From Zygnema cylindricum (taxonomy: Eukaryota; Streptophyta; Zygnematophyceae; Zygnematales; Zygnemataceae), in contig JBBHKE010003324.1 in the NCBI GenBank assembly GCA_037447655.1, positions 62,001-126,000 on the forward strand: a stretch of DNA of 64,000 nt. Reading direction: 5' to 3'. Below, in pieces: positions 34,732-46,722 of this stretch. Under the pieces are notes generated by a model. It worked only from the letters and a program-made list of their open reading frames with translations, had not been told where the DNA came from and searched no databases. The first letter of the stretch is position 1, and each line of letters starts with the position of its first letter. The translations under genes and the position numbers were made by a program.

Positions 34732-34869
34732 TGTTGAAAAATGTAATTTATATCTTGTCTCTATTTTATTTTTGTTTCTAACAAGAGAGAGAGAGAGAGA
34801 ATGAAAGATACGCCATGGCTGCCGCGCTATTTAGAAAGGTGGTAGACTAAAGGAGAGGGCATTTTTACC

Positions 34870-34948
34870 AAAATGCCGCCCTTGACCGGATTTGAACCTA
34901 GGTCCTACCAACCACATTTAATGGGACGCCTTAACCATTAAGTCCTCA
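34870..34948 (-). other. tRNA-like block, E 5' LTR (antisense)
   Basis: Minus strand: GACTTAATGGTTAAGGCGTC (A-box-like), then AGGTTCAAATCCGG with an exact B-box match (34888-34898), then TTTT at 34870-34873. Confidence 0.65.
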
Positions 34949-35464
34949 ACGCAACGATGAACTCACTAGATGTGATACGTACTTAAATTGTGACACGACG
35001 GCAAATTCACACCAAACTCACTACGAGACACATGTGAAACAATTCATGCACGAACGCGAATTTGAATCGTGTAAATTTAACTGATCAAAAGGTCGTCGTT
35101 GCAACCGCCACCCAAATGAGCTTTTGGCGGCATTTGGAGATAGCATCACACACTGCCACGTGGCATCACACTATTGGATACCAGAGAAGATGGGAGGAAC
35201 CATGGCTCTCGATTTGACAGGCGTCACCTTGAAGGCCATGTCGTACAATGGTCGTACAACAAGTATATCGGCCACTACCCTTTTTGTACTGTATAGTGTT
35301 CCCAAAGGACTAGGGTTTAGTAATAGGTAGCTGAGAGTAGGCAGACTCGGACTTAGTAATATTTGAGGCGCCTCTCTCTAGGTGACCTTCTGTATCAGTA
35401 GGTTGTTTTTGGCCAGCCATAACTAATTGCTCTAGGGAGCAAATTTAGTGATTTTATTTGCGTT

Positions 35465-35499
35465 GGACTCAAAGGAGTCTTTTCCTCACAAGGGTGAGG
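35465..35499 (+). other. Two tandem leader hairpins, E 5' LTR
   Basis: GGACTC-AAA-GGAGTC(T) and CCTCAC-AAG-GGTGAGG. Stem 1 keeps the GACTC/GAGTC core; stem 2 differs in sequence from element A but still pairs. A third, GCTC-TAGG-GAGC, lies at 35429-35440. Confidence 0.75.
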
Positions 35500-35623
35500 C
35501 TGGTGAGAGTCATTGCCTGCGAGGGTGGCAGTAATTATTTGGAAACCAAAGTGGGTTGATGTTATCCTAGTAGCTACTTATGAACTGTGCATTTTGTGGG
35601 GTAACGGAGCTCACAAAATTTTA

Positions 35624-35638
35624 GGTTATGGTTCCACC
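35624..35638 (+). other. Copia E primer-binding site with gag ATG
   Basis: GGTTATGGTTCCACC directly after the LTR; two changes from GGTTATGGGCCCACC. The ATG (35628) opens the Gag remnant MVPPPMVNI. Confidence 0.75.
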
Positions 35639-38600
35639 ACCTATGGTGAACATAACGGATAGTTTAGGCGTTATCTATAAGGGAAAAAGAGGTGGACAAA
35701 CGAACGAACAAGAAATGGGAGCTCCAAATACAGGCGTTTGTCACTTTTGTAGAACATTGGGACGTTACATGGCTGATTGCACCAGATTGGAAGAATTAAG
35801 TATCAAATACGGAAAGGTTGACAGCACCAATGAGGAGATGTAAGACATTCTCCAAAATATAAAATTAGATAATGAAGTGGAAACACCAAGCAAGCAATAA
35901 TGTGCATTTGGAGGTAAATATGAACCCTCGGAGGAAGAGTGGATCATCGATTCGAGAGCATCTATGCATATGTGCAAAGACAAAAGGTGGTTTACAAAGT
36001 TGAGGAAGATCCCCACTGTTGAGTTAGAATATGGGGATGGTAGAGTTGTGACTACAAACCATGTAGGATCAGTGGATCTAAAGGTCATAGTTGAAGTGAA
36101 AGTCTTTATTGTCACTCTTTCAAATGTGCTATATATACCACAGCTTAGCAAAAATATGATCTCTATAGCTATCTTAGATGAGAAAGATTTTGTTACAAGA
36201 ACTTAGAAAGGAAGGTTCACTGTTAGTTTTGATAGTGTGGTTTATTTCATAGCTGAAAAGGGTAGCCAGCGAATGTTCAGAATTGTATTTTGCAATGAAA
36301 AGAAAGGTGCCCTCTACTCTTGTGTAAGTGATATTATGTTGTGGCATAAGAGACTTTGACATGTGCATCAAAATAGATTAAGAGAAATGAAAACTAAGGG
36401 AATAGTGGATGGGATAAAGTTTGAGTAATCTAAAAATATAGATGATTGTATTGGTTGTGCATAATGGAAGATCCATAGACTTCCTTTCCCAAATGTTACC
36501 ACTTATAGGAGAGAGAAGGTCTTAAGGCTTGTATACACAGATGTGTGGGGACCAACGAGATATCTCTCACACGGAGGGAAAAGGTATATGCTGACCTTCA
36601 CCGATGACTGGTCTAGATATACTAAGGTATACTTCATTAATCATAAGTGTTGCGGTACTTTAAGGAATATAAAGTTTGGAGTTTCACGAGACTTTCCTAA
36701 AAGAAGTAAGAAGTGATAATGGGGGGAGTACACCTCAAATGAGTTTAAAGATTTTTTAATAAACGAAGTAATTCATCATCAAAAAATTGTTCAAGATAAT
36801 CCGGAGCAAAATGGAGTAGCCAAAAGACTAAATAGAACACTTGGTGATATGTCAAGGAGTATGCTAACTGATAAGAGGATAGGCTTGCGGTTTTGGGCGG
36901 AAGCTATGAATTACGCAAACTTCATCAAAAATAGGATTCTAACTTCAGCTAATAAAAATGAAACTCCATATGAGAGGTGGACCGACAGAAAACCACATTT
37001 ATCTAGTGTGAGAGTGTTTGGAAGTCAAGTGTTTAGCTTAGATAATGACAAAAGAAAGTGGAAATTAGAAGGAAGAGGAAAGCATGCGGATATGATGAAG
37101 ATAGCAAAGGATACCGAGTGTATGATCTAAAGAAAAAATATATAATCTTAGCCAAACATATTGTAATTATGGATTAAGTAAAATCCATAGATCCGTTTAA
37201 ATACACCAAAGAAGTTAAAATCAGGATATTCCCGGATCTAGATTTTAATCTTGACCTTGAACTAATTCAGGAAGCACACAAGGAAGAAATTGAATTTGCA
37301 GGAAATTCAAATGAAAAGAAAGTGGAGGAGACACATGATGCTCCACTTCAAACTGAAACTGAAGAAGAACCACAGTCGGCGGATAGGGGAGATGAAGTTG
37401 TACCCAAACGGAATCCGAGGATGCCCTCAATATCGGCATCAGAATTTGAGGGAGGACCGAGAATAACCAAATGTATTCAAGAGAGAATGGCCAATAGTAA
37501 GTTAACCAAGCTGTCCCATCCGGAAGAACCTAAAACATATTTGGAAGCCATAAATAGCTTGGAAGGGGATAGATGGAAAACAACTATTAATGAGGAAATG
37601 AGTTCCATAATGGAGGCAAACACATGGGAGTTAGTAGATTGTCCTCCGGATAGAAAGGCAATTGGTTGTAAATGGGTTTTTAAACTAAAATTGAACCCAG
37701 ATAATTCTATAGAAAGGTACAAGGCTAGATTGGTAGCAAAGGGATACACTCAAAAGGAGGGAATTGATTATGAGGAGACCTTTACACCGGTAGTCACGTT
37801 TTCCTCAGTTAGAATCCTTCTAAGTATAGCTGTAGCGGAAAGCATGGAAATACATCAAATGGACATAAAAGCTGCTTTTCTAAATGGGGAACTAGAAAAA
37901 GAAATTTTCATGAAACAATTGGAGGGATTTATAAAGGAGGGAGAAAAAAGTAAGGTGTGCAGGTTGATTAAATCACTATACGCGCTGAACAAGTGCCCCG
38001 ACAATGGAACATAAAATTGGATGAGTTCCTTACTGGTCTGGGTTACATACGGATCAGCTCAGATCACTCAATTTATCTTTTTGAAGATGAAAATGGTGCA
38101 ATTTTCATTGTAGTGTATGTGGATGATTTGTTTGTCTTGAGTAAATCTATTGAGAAAATAAATCAACTAAAAAGAAGTTTGAGTAGTCGCTTTGATATCA
38201 AAGACTTAGGAGAAGCTAAGTACATTTTGGGAATACAAATGGAAAGGGATAGAGACACGAAAATAATCAGACTAACTCAAAAGGAAGCAATCGCTAATAT
38301 GCTTCAAAAATTTCAGATGGACCAAGCCAATGGTTGCTCTACATCTATGGAACTTAAAAGAGTTAGTGAGGGGGGTGTTGAAGGGGGAGTAATAGTCCTA
38401 GATGATCAGATTACTCTAGGAGAACAAAAATTTATGCACAATATTCTCTATCGACAAATTGTAGGAAGCTTTATCTACATTATCAACTGTACACGTCCAG
38501 ACAAAGCGACTGTTGTACGAGTTCTTAGCAGAAGTCTGAATAATCCGAGAAAGAAAGACTGAGAGGCAGCAAATAGGGTAATGAGATATCTTGTGGGAAC

Positions 38601-39112
38601 AAGGGAATTATGGTTAAATCTGGGAGGGGAGAATACTAACATCACCACTTCGAATGATGCTAGTTATGGAGATGTGCCACTCAGAAGGTCAACTTCTGGA
38701 TATGTTTTGCAAATTCGGCTAGGTGCATGCTGCTGGAGCAGAAAACAACAGAAAGTTGTCGCTCAGTTTACAATGGAGGCTGAGTATATGGTATCATGCG
38801 CAGCTGTGAAAGAATTAATGTGGGTGAAATCTTTGCAACAAGAATTGGGATTTATAAAAAAATAAATTGCAAAACATTTTTTGTGATAACTAGGCAGCAA
38901 TTACAATTGCTGCAAATCCCAAACATCATTTTAAGGCCAAACATATGGACATAAGACTTAGCTTTGTGAGAGAAAAAGTTGAAAATAAAATCATCAAACT
39001 TATGTACAAACTGAATGGGGAAATGTTGGCTGATATGATGACCAAAGCAGTTCCCTCACCAAAATTAGTTTATTGCAGAAATGGTTGTGGGTTGAGAGAA
39101 AGAGAGAGCTAA
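35628..39112 (+). pseudogene. gag-pol: Copia E gag-pol, gag centre deleted
   Basis: About 15 N-terminal Gag residues join directly to the region before the zinc knuckle (CHFCRTLGRYMADC, 35740), so the Gag core is deleted. Protease WIIDSRASMHM (35940; Gly of DSGAS replaced by Arg); integrase pieces 36330-37140 (DRKPHLSSVRVFGSQVFSLD); reverse transcriptase 37560-38150 with VVYVDDLFVLS (38115); RNase H 38640-39112 with ASYGDVPLRRSTSGYV and MEAEYM, ending at TAA. Stops and frame changes occur near 35840, 36205, 36660, 37130, 38014 and 38562. Confidence 0.87.
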
Positions 39113-39125
39113 AAATTAAGGGGAG

Positions 39126-39172
39126 TGTTCAAAAAGGTAATTCATATCTTGTCTCTATTTTTGTTTAGACTC

Positions 39173-39245
<73 letters not shown>

Positions 39246-40059
39246 AAAGACACGTCACGGCTACTCCGCTATTTAGAAGGTGCAGACTAAAGTAGAGGGG
39301 CATTCTACCAAAATTGTGCCTTCTGCTAGATTTGAACCTGTCATCTCTGGATTCTATGTATTCGAACGCCTTAACCATTAAGGCACTCAAGTTGATAAAT
39401 ATAGAGGATTTGATACGTACTTAAACTATGACACAATGGCAAATTTACACTGAAATGACTACTAGACGCATGTGAAACAATTCATGCACGAACGTGAATC
39501 TTAACCGTGTAAATTTAATTGACGGACGGTATTCGTTCCAGCCGCCACCCAGAATGCACTTTTGGCGGCCTTTGGAAATAGCTTCACGCAATGCCACGTG
39601 GCGTCACACTATTTGGATACCACAGAAGATGGGAGGAGGAACCATGGCTCCCAATTTGACAAGCATCACCTTGAAGGCCATGTTGTACAATACTGGTACA
39701 ATAAGTACATCGGCCACTGTACCTTTTGTACTACATAGTGTTCCTATTCGACTATGGTTTAGTAATAGATAGCGAAGAGTAGGCAGACTAGGACTTAGTA
39801 ATATTTGAGGCTCCAAGTGACCTTCTGTATAAATAAGCTGTCTTTGGCCAACCATAACTAATTGCTCAAGAGAGCAAATTCGGTGATTCTTTTTGCGTCG
39901 GACTCGGAGGAGTCATGTACTCACATGAGTGAGGCTGGTGAAAGTCATTGCCTGCGAGGGTGGCACTAATTATCGGGGAAACCAAAGTGGGTTGATGTTA
40001 TCCTAGTGGCTCCTTGTGAACCGTGCATTCTGTGGGGCAACAAAGCCCGCAGAATTTCA
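39126..40059 (+). repeat. Copia E 3' LTR
   Basis: Starts TGTTCAAAAAGG after AAAATTAAGGGGAG, ends AGAATTTCA. (GA)n 39177-39241; tRNA-like block 39310-39387; GTAC motifs 39686-39733; leader hairpins 39901-39933 (GACTCGGAGGAGTC and CTCACATGAGTGAG). Confidence 0.87.
39310..39387 (-). other. tRNA-like block, E 3' LTR (antisense)
   Basis: Minus strand: a D-arm-like GCCT-TAATGGTTA-AGGC hairpin, ACAGGTTCAAATCTAG (B-box), and TTTT at 39310-39313. GTGCCTT and AAGGCAC at the two ends are exact complements 71 nt apart. Confidence 0.65.
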
Positions 40060-40120
40060 GAATTGCCTTTGTATCAACAAATATGCACGACTACAGTACA
40101 GTACCGAATCTTGCGTTTTT

Positions 40121-40379
40121 AGGTGTGAAGGTCGTGTGTGAAGGGGTCCACGTCGCCTTTCACTCCTTTCACTCCAATTTGGCTTTACGACGCCTCGCGC
40201 CGCGCGGCGCGTCGTAAGTATAAATATGCTTATGGTTTTTTTCTCATTTGTGTTTTTTTTATATAAAAAAAACCCAACCAACAACCTTATGACCCTAAAA
40301 ATCTGTGGTACTCGGGCGGTATTTTACAAAGTGTGAAAGGTCATAGTACATTTAGGACCCCTTCACACCCTTCACACCA
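40121..40379. repeat. MITE-like inverted-repeat element with GC-rich core
   Basis: GGTGTGAAGG...GTGTGAAGGGGTCC at the left and GGACCCCTTCACACCCTTCACACC at the right are inverted copies (about 25 bp). Near the centre is a strong hairpin, TTACGACGC...GCGTCGTAA (40185-40217). The superfamily is undetermined. Confidence 0.6.
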
Positions 40380-40413
40380 CGGGCGAGAACACTAACGAAC
40401 CTTACCTGTACAG

Positions 40414-40926
40414 TACACCGCCAATCGCTATCACTATGAGAGTAAATAACGCTAATTCAGTGCCCTATTAAAAAAAAATTAAACCTGAAATACAATCCAT
40501 AATTATATTTTTTTCTTTACGCCTTTTAGGGTGCTATTTTTAGTTAGTGTTAATACGGAAGTACACTGCGATTTTTATCGTGTGGTGTACGGACATGGTT
40601 TTTGCGTACCATAATGAACTTTTTGATATAAAAATGTAAAAAAATCATGTAATGTAATTACGCGCACATGTGAATTTGCACTAAGAAAAGAGACGCAAAC
40701 TCGAATATTCAGATTTTGGTGTACGAATTGTCAGGTCTTGTACGCGTACATATATAGATGTAGACATCGATACAGCGGGTATTTATTATTCGAAAAAAAC
40801 CCAAATTAGAGTTTGTGATTTATAAGTATATATGTTTTTTTATATTTTATTTTTTCCCAATTGACGTTAATAACACTATTTTTTTTTACGCAATTTATTC
40901 CTTTACTCTAATAGTGATTGGCGGTA
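40414..40926. mobile_element. MITE-like element, TACACCGCCAATC family
   Basis: Left TACACCGCCAATCGCTATCA and right ATAGTGATTGGCGGTA are inverted repeats of the family found at 12992-13530. The interior is AT-rich and non-coding. Confidence 0.6.
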
Positions 40927-41149
40927 AATTGCAGTTGCAAATTTAGGTTACGAATTCTGTAACTAACAAAGACTCGAAATGGTTAGGCAAGTTTAGATTA
41001 TGATATGGATTTCGATAGCTTTAAATCGAGATTCGAGTAAAATAGAAAAAACACATGCAATTTTTCGGCCAAAATTATGTGCCTAATGATTAAGTGCCAT
41101 GATTTTGACATTTCGTGCAGTCCAGCTGAAAATTGTGTTGATGTCCAAT
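40927..41149. other. Spacer before element C
   Basis: Nothing recognised. Confidence 0.4.
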
Positions 41150-41873
41150 GACGACTATGAGGAACGAAAACACTCTGACTGACACCCCTATGTAGCCTAG
41201 ACTCCCCTGAGTCTGCAGCAAAAAGAAGAATCACTGAATTTGGTCAACTGAGTTGATAGTTATGGATGGCCAAAGTTTGCCATTTATACAAGGTGCTCTC
41301 TGAGAGAGGCAGCTACCTACTAGAAAAATTCTAAGTCCTAAACCCCTCTCTTAACCCTCTATTTTTGAGGTACGGACAAATCATATTACTATATAGTACA
41401 TAAACGTACAGGTACCGCTCTACCTTTTGTACGGCCAAAACAAATGTCAGATTCATTTGTTTCGTGCGGGATTGAGTCCGCACTGAATTTAACCTGTTCT
41501 ATGATGTTACATTTACATTTCCGTTAATCGGATTACGAGACGTAACATACTTTAAATACGAGTCACACCCTATATACTCCAGCAAACATCTACGACAAAG
41601 TGGTTAGAGCGGACAGCTACGCCACGCTCTACCGGTCGGGGGTTCGAGTCTTGATGGACTCAACCTTTTTGTAGAGAGTGACTTAACGTCACTCTCTAAC
41701 CCTGTCCATGGAGTAGAGGCAGCCATGGCTCCATCACTTTCTCTCTCTCCTTCAGTGACTACAATAAGTATAGGGGTAAGAGAGAAGAGATGAAGACAAG
41801 CTGCCTGCATGTTCTTTTTTCCGCAAATATATTAAAACCTAAAAAATAACAAATAAAACTATTTATTTCAACA
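41150..41873 (-). repeat. Copia C 3' LTR, truncated
   Basis: Begins (minus) TGTTGAAATAAATAG at 41873, adjoining the purine tract GAAAATAAGTGGAG. Long hairpin 41718-41808; tRNA-like block 41588-41670; leader hairpins and GATTCTTCTTTTTGC near 41200-41235. Similarity to the 5' LTR fades near 41150. Confidence 0.8.
41588..41670 (+). other. tRNA-like block, C 3' LTR (antisense)
   Basis: AAGTGGTTAGAGCGGAC (D-loop/A-box-like), GGGGGTTCGAGTCTTG (B-box-like) and TTTTT at 41666-41670. The acceptor stem is not paired. Confidence 0.6.
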
Positions 41874-41889
41874 CTCCACTTATTTTCTA

Positions 41890-44800
41890 GTCTAATTTAA
41901 TTTTTCTTTTAACCCGCATTTTTCTCGACAATTTTTTTAATTTAGGAGAGAGCACAGGTTTCGTCATCATGTCAGCCACCATTTCTTCATCAAGTCTATA
42001 CACAAGATTTAAAATTTTATTTTCAACTTTTTCTCTCACGAAACTTAATTTTATGTCCATATGCTTTGCTTTGAAATGGTGTTTTGGATTGGCTACAATT
42101 GCAACTGCTGCTTGATTATGACAAAAAACTTAATGCATCCCTCCTTCATATTTCCCAGTTCTTGCAACAACGATTTCACCCACATTAGTTTTTCTTTTAC
42201 AGCAGAACAAGTCGCCATATACTCAGCCTCCATAGTAGACTAAGCAACCACCTTTTGTTGCTTATTGCTCCAACAGCAAGCACCTTCCCCCACATTCAAA
42301 ACATATCTAGAAGTGCATCTTCTCATAGGTGCATCCCCATAACTGGCATCACTCCAAATGGTGATATTAGTGTGCTCCCCTCCTAAATGCAACCATAATT
42401 CTTTGGTTCCAACCAGATATCTCATGACTCTCTTGGCTGCCTCCCAATCTCTTTTTCTAGGATCGTTAAGACTCCTACTGCTGCCGCTATGTCCGGCATG
42501 GTACAGTTCATAAAATAGATTAAACTTCCTACGACCTGTCTATAAGGAATAAACTTCATAAACTCTCTCTCCTCAGGACTCATCTGTTCATCTAAGATTA
42601 TCACTCCTCCTTTTACACTCCCATCACTTTATTTTTTGAAGTCCATGGGAGTGGTACAACTGTTAGCTTTCTCCATTTGAAATTTCTCAAGCATAGTTCG
42701 TATTGTTTCTTTCTGAGTGAGTCTTATGATCCTCTTCCCCCTATCTCTTTTCATTTGAATTCCCAAAATATATCTTGCCTCCCCTAAATTTTTCATGTCA
42801 AATCTGCTTTCTAAGATCTTTCTTCAACTTATTGATCTTTTCCAAAGACTTAGTTAACACTAGCAGATTATCCATATAAATTGCAATAAAAATCACAATA
42901 TCCTCATCTTCAAACATATAGATAGAATTTTCATAACTGATCCTGATATATTATAGACTAGTAAGAAACTCATCTAGTTTCTTATTCTACTGTCAGCGAG
43001 CCTGCTTAAGTCCATATAAGGACTTTATGAGCCTGCAGACTTTGGTCTCTTCTCCTTTATCCACGAACCCCTCGGGTTGCCTCATGAAAATTTCTTCCTC
43101 TAACTCACCATTAAGAAAAGCAGTCTTAATGTCCATCTGGAGTATTTTTATATCTTCTGCTGCTGCCAGACTGAGGAGAATCCTTACTGATGGGAACCGA
43201 ACAACTGGAGCAAAGGTCTCCTCATAGTCAATCCCCTCCTTTTGGGTGAACCCCTTTGCTACCAATCGAGCCTTATATCTCTCAATGGTATTATCTGGGT
43301 TTAGTTTTAGATTAAATGCCCAATTACACCCAATGGGTTTTCTGTCTGGAGGACAATCCGCTAGTTCCCAAGTATTTGCTTCCATGATGCAGGCCATTTC
43401 ATCATTTATGGCTCTAATCCATCTTTCTTTCTCCGGACTATTTACTGCCTCCGAGTAAGAATGAGGCTCAACTGGGTGAGATAACTTAGTAACATTTATA
43501 AGCGGCCTGTTTTTCCTATATCCTTTTGCTGCTCTTTGTCCCTCCCTAAAAATCCGAAGCTGGAATGGATGTAAGTCTTCGATTTCTTCTCACGTTCTCA
43601 TCAACTCCTCGTCTACGGAATCGGGTTCTGGCCCCGCTTCTTCTATCTCCTCTAGGTCCATAGGAGTATGTGAGGTTTCCGGTGAGTCTTTGTATCTCGG
43701 ATCTCCCTTGAATCTGCAATCACGGTTTCACTCATGTCCCTTTCGGGAACGACCGAGTTCTCCTCACTTTCGGACTCGAATCTGATTTTTATCTTCTTTG
43801 TATATTTGAAGGGATCAAATGACTTTCCTTCATCCATGACAACTAGGTGTTTGACCAGGATGATATCCTTCTTTGCTAAGTCATAGACTCTATACCCGTT
43901 AACATCCTCATCATATCTCACAAAGTATCCAGGTTTTCCCTTAGCATCTAGTTTCTAGTTTTTCCTATCCGTGTCAAGACTGTAAATTTGGCTACCGAAC
44001 ACTTTAAGGTGTGAAATATCCGGTTTCCTTCCAACCCATCTCTAATAAGGTGTCACTCCCTTTACAGCTTAGGTAATGACTCTATTCTCAATGTAGTTGG
44101 CATAGTAAGTTGCCTCTGCCCAAAATCTCTTTCCTATTTTTTTGTCGGCCAACATACTGCATGCAATATCTCCTAGTGTTCGATTCAACCTCTAAGCTAC
44201 CCCATTTTGTTCCGGTTTATATGGTACAGTTTTTTGGTGGTGTACTCCCTCATTTCTCAAATATTCCTCAAACTGGTTAGAGGTATATCCCCCCCCATTA
44301 TCACTCGTTATCCTCTTAATGGGGGTTTCATGCAACTTCTCACTCCATGCTTTATATTCTTTGAAGTAAGTTGATGCTCAAGACTTTGTTTTTAGAAAAT
44401 ATACTCTAGAGTTTCTAGACTAGTCATCAGTTATTGTCATCATAAAAATTTTTCCTCCTACCGAAGGTACTTTTGCAGGTCCCCAAATATCTGTGTGGAC
44501 CAAATCTAATACTTTCTCACCTTTATATGTGGCGACTTTGGAAAAGAAGAGTCTGTGAGCCTTACCTTAAACACAGCCACTACAATCATCCCTCATTTCA
44601 TTGTCCCCAAACTGAATGCCTTCTACTACCCCAAGTTTTTTCATTTCCCTCAACCTATCAAAAAGTACATGCCCAACCGCTTATGCCAAATCATCAACTT
44701 AGGAACACAAACATAGTAAAAATTCTTCTTTTGATTACTCAGGTTAAGCTTAAATATTCATATGCTACCCTTATCAACCGTGAAGTAAACATCATCCCCA

Positions 44801-45717
44801 TACTTAGGTGTAAAGACTCCGTTTCTAGTGAAGGTATCAAACTCTTTGTCATCTAACATAGATGTAGAGACAAGATTTTTACTCTGCTGAGGAATATAGA
44901 GCACATATAAGAAAGTGTGTATAGCAGTCTTACCCTCCACTAAGACTTTCAAATCTACTGTTCCCACTAGATATGTAGCAACCACTCTCCCATCCCCATA
45001 CTCTATTTCTACAGTAGGGATTTTCCTTAGCTTGGTGAACATGTCCTTGTCACGACACATATGCTTGGATGCACCTAAGTCGATGATCCATCCTTCCTCT
45101 CGAGCTTCTCGAATTGCTCCAAGGGCACAATTTTGTCTCCGAGGGATCTCCTTCTCCACCAGACTCTCGTCAAGAAGAAGCTCCCCATCCTCCTCAGAAG
45201 ACTCATCTTCGGTTTCTCCTGTCACTTTTATGACCACAAGTGTTTTTTTTCTTCCCTCTAGAAGAACCTCCTCCACGGTTATCTTGGAGCCTCAGCTCCG
45301 ACAACTTGACACAATCCGCGATAAAGTGTACGGCTTTTTGCAAAAATGACAAAAGCCCTTTGGGGGCCTTGGTCCTCCACACTGATATCTTTCCCTTTTG
45401 TATGGTTTTTCGGGTCTTTCCCCCATCGGTCCCCTCTTGCAGCTAGAGCTTGAATGCTCTTTCCTCCTTTCGTAATCTCGATAGTGTTTTCCTGCACAAG
45501 TATCATCCGGACCATCATATCCCTCCTTTGCAGAAGCAGTCGCTGCTGCATGAAACCTTACTCCTCCAAATCCTGGCGGAGTTCCTAAAGGTAGACATTT
45601 CACTTGTCCACTAACGATACCCCAGTATCGTTTTTCGCACAAAGCTCTCATCATCATGGCTTCCCAATAGATGAACCCAATTCATTTGAAGGTGGGCACC
45701 CTAGAGGGTGGGCCTAT
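41890..45717 (-). pseudogene. gag-pol: Copia C gag-pol, broken
   Basis: The Gag start codon within the primer site is ATA here (45717-45715). The Gag N-terminus (ALCEKRYWGIVSGQVK) joins through SAKEG directly to the region before the zinc knuckle, lacking the Gag core. Protease is near 45100 (LGASKHM, lacking the catalytic Asp). Integrase fragments 44850-43900; reverse transcriptase 43397-42840 with [19 protein letters not shown]; RNase H 42604-41890 with WSDASYGDAPMRRCTS. Many stops and frameshifts. Confidence 0.85.
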
Positions 45718-45721
45718 AACC
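45707..45721 (-). other. Copia C primer-binding site, ATG mutated to ATA
   Basis: Minus strand GGTTATAGGCCCACC, one change from the 15-base complement of the initiator tRNA-Met anticodon arm; the change destroys the start codon. Confidence 0.8.
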
Positions 45722-46722
45722 GGGTATTTTGTGTCCTCCATTGGACCACAGAATATAGGAAGCCTGTAGATAGTTTTTAACTAACTCACTTCAAGCCACA
45801 ACTAGTGCTGTCCAGGAAGGCAAAATGACAGTTTGAATGCACCTTTATGTAGCTTAGACTCCTGTGAGTGCGTAGCAAAAAGAATCACTGAAAACGGCCA
45901 ATGAGCTGATAAGTTATGAGGCAGTATAAATGCCAATTTGTACAAACTCTCAAAGAGAGAGGTGACTACCTAACAAAATTTTCTAAGTCCGGATTTCCTC
46001 TAATAACTTCTATCTACCAAAGTATAGATTAATCAGATTACCGTATTGTACCAAAAAGTACTACTACCCGTGTACCTTTTGTAGACATATGTACGACAAG
46101 GCTATTAAGTGGACTCGTGTCCGTTTTTCACTCGTCCGTAATTTCCTCGAAATTCCCGTGACCAAATGTCATCTCTCCACGTGGCTCCAGGTCATGCCAC
46201 GTCACAAAATGCCAAAGTGACCATTCTAGAATCTCGGCGAAGACGTATGCCGTTGGATAAGAACCGACATTAAATGTCGTCCATCAAAACTAATGTTAGA
46301 TTCATTTGTTTCGTGCAGGATTTAGTCCGCACTGAATTTAACCTGCTTTATGATGTTTCATTCATATTTCCGTTAATCGGATTACGGGACGTAATATACT
46401 TTAAATATGAGTCACACCCTATATACTGCAACGAACATCTACGACAGACTGGTTAGAGCGGACGACTACGCCACGCTCTATTGGTCGGGGGTTCGACTCC
46501 TATTGGACTCAACCTTTTTGTAGAGAGTGACATAAGGTCACTCTCTAACCCTGTCTATGGAGCTGAGGCAGCCATGGCTCCATCACTCTCTCTCTCTCCT
46601 TCAGTGACTACAACAACTATGGGGGTAAGAGAGAAGAGATGAAGACAAGTTGCATGCATGTTCCATTTTCCGCTAATATATTAAGACCTAGAAAATAACA
46701 AATAAAACTATTTATTTCAACA
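45722..46722 (-). repeat. Copia C 5' LTR
   Basis: Minus strand TGTTGAAATAAATAG at 46722 to about 45722. Carries the long hairpin (46566-46660), tRNA-like block, GTAC cluster (near 46080), and leader hairpins near 45840-45920. Confidence 0.87.
46440..46519 (+). other. tRNA-like block, C 5' LTR (antisense)
   Basis: CAGACTGGTTAGAGCGGACG, then GGGGGTTCGACTCCTA (B-box-like), then TTTTT at 46515-46519. Confidence 0.6.

Larger units (their letters stand above)
34732..35623 (+). repeat. Copia E 5' LTR
   Basis: Begins TGTTGAAAAATG, ends AAAATTTTA (TA instead of CA). Contains a (GA) tract near 34783-34800, CCATGGCTGCC, the antisense tRNA-like block, a G-box context (GCCACGTGGC near 35155), GTAC motifs (35247-35290) and leader hairpins (35465-35499). 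Confidence 0.85.
41150..46722 (-). mobile_element. Ty1/copia element C (minus), deletion derivative
   Basis: Minus-strand family 1 element with 5' LTR 45722-46722, primer site 45707-45721, gag-pol 41890-45717 and 3' LTR from 41873 down to about 41150 (its outer end is lost). Gag has the same internal deletion as D. Its 5' LTR abuts the 5' LTR of D head to head at 46722/46723. Confidence 0.87.

Noticed and set aside
34732-40059. Treating element E and the inverted gag as two oppositely oriented elements
   Set aside because: The extra LTR start at 33740 is in plus orientation, no minus LTR adjoins the inverted gag, and the inverted part matches what E lacks.
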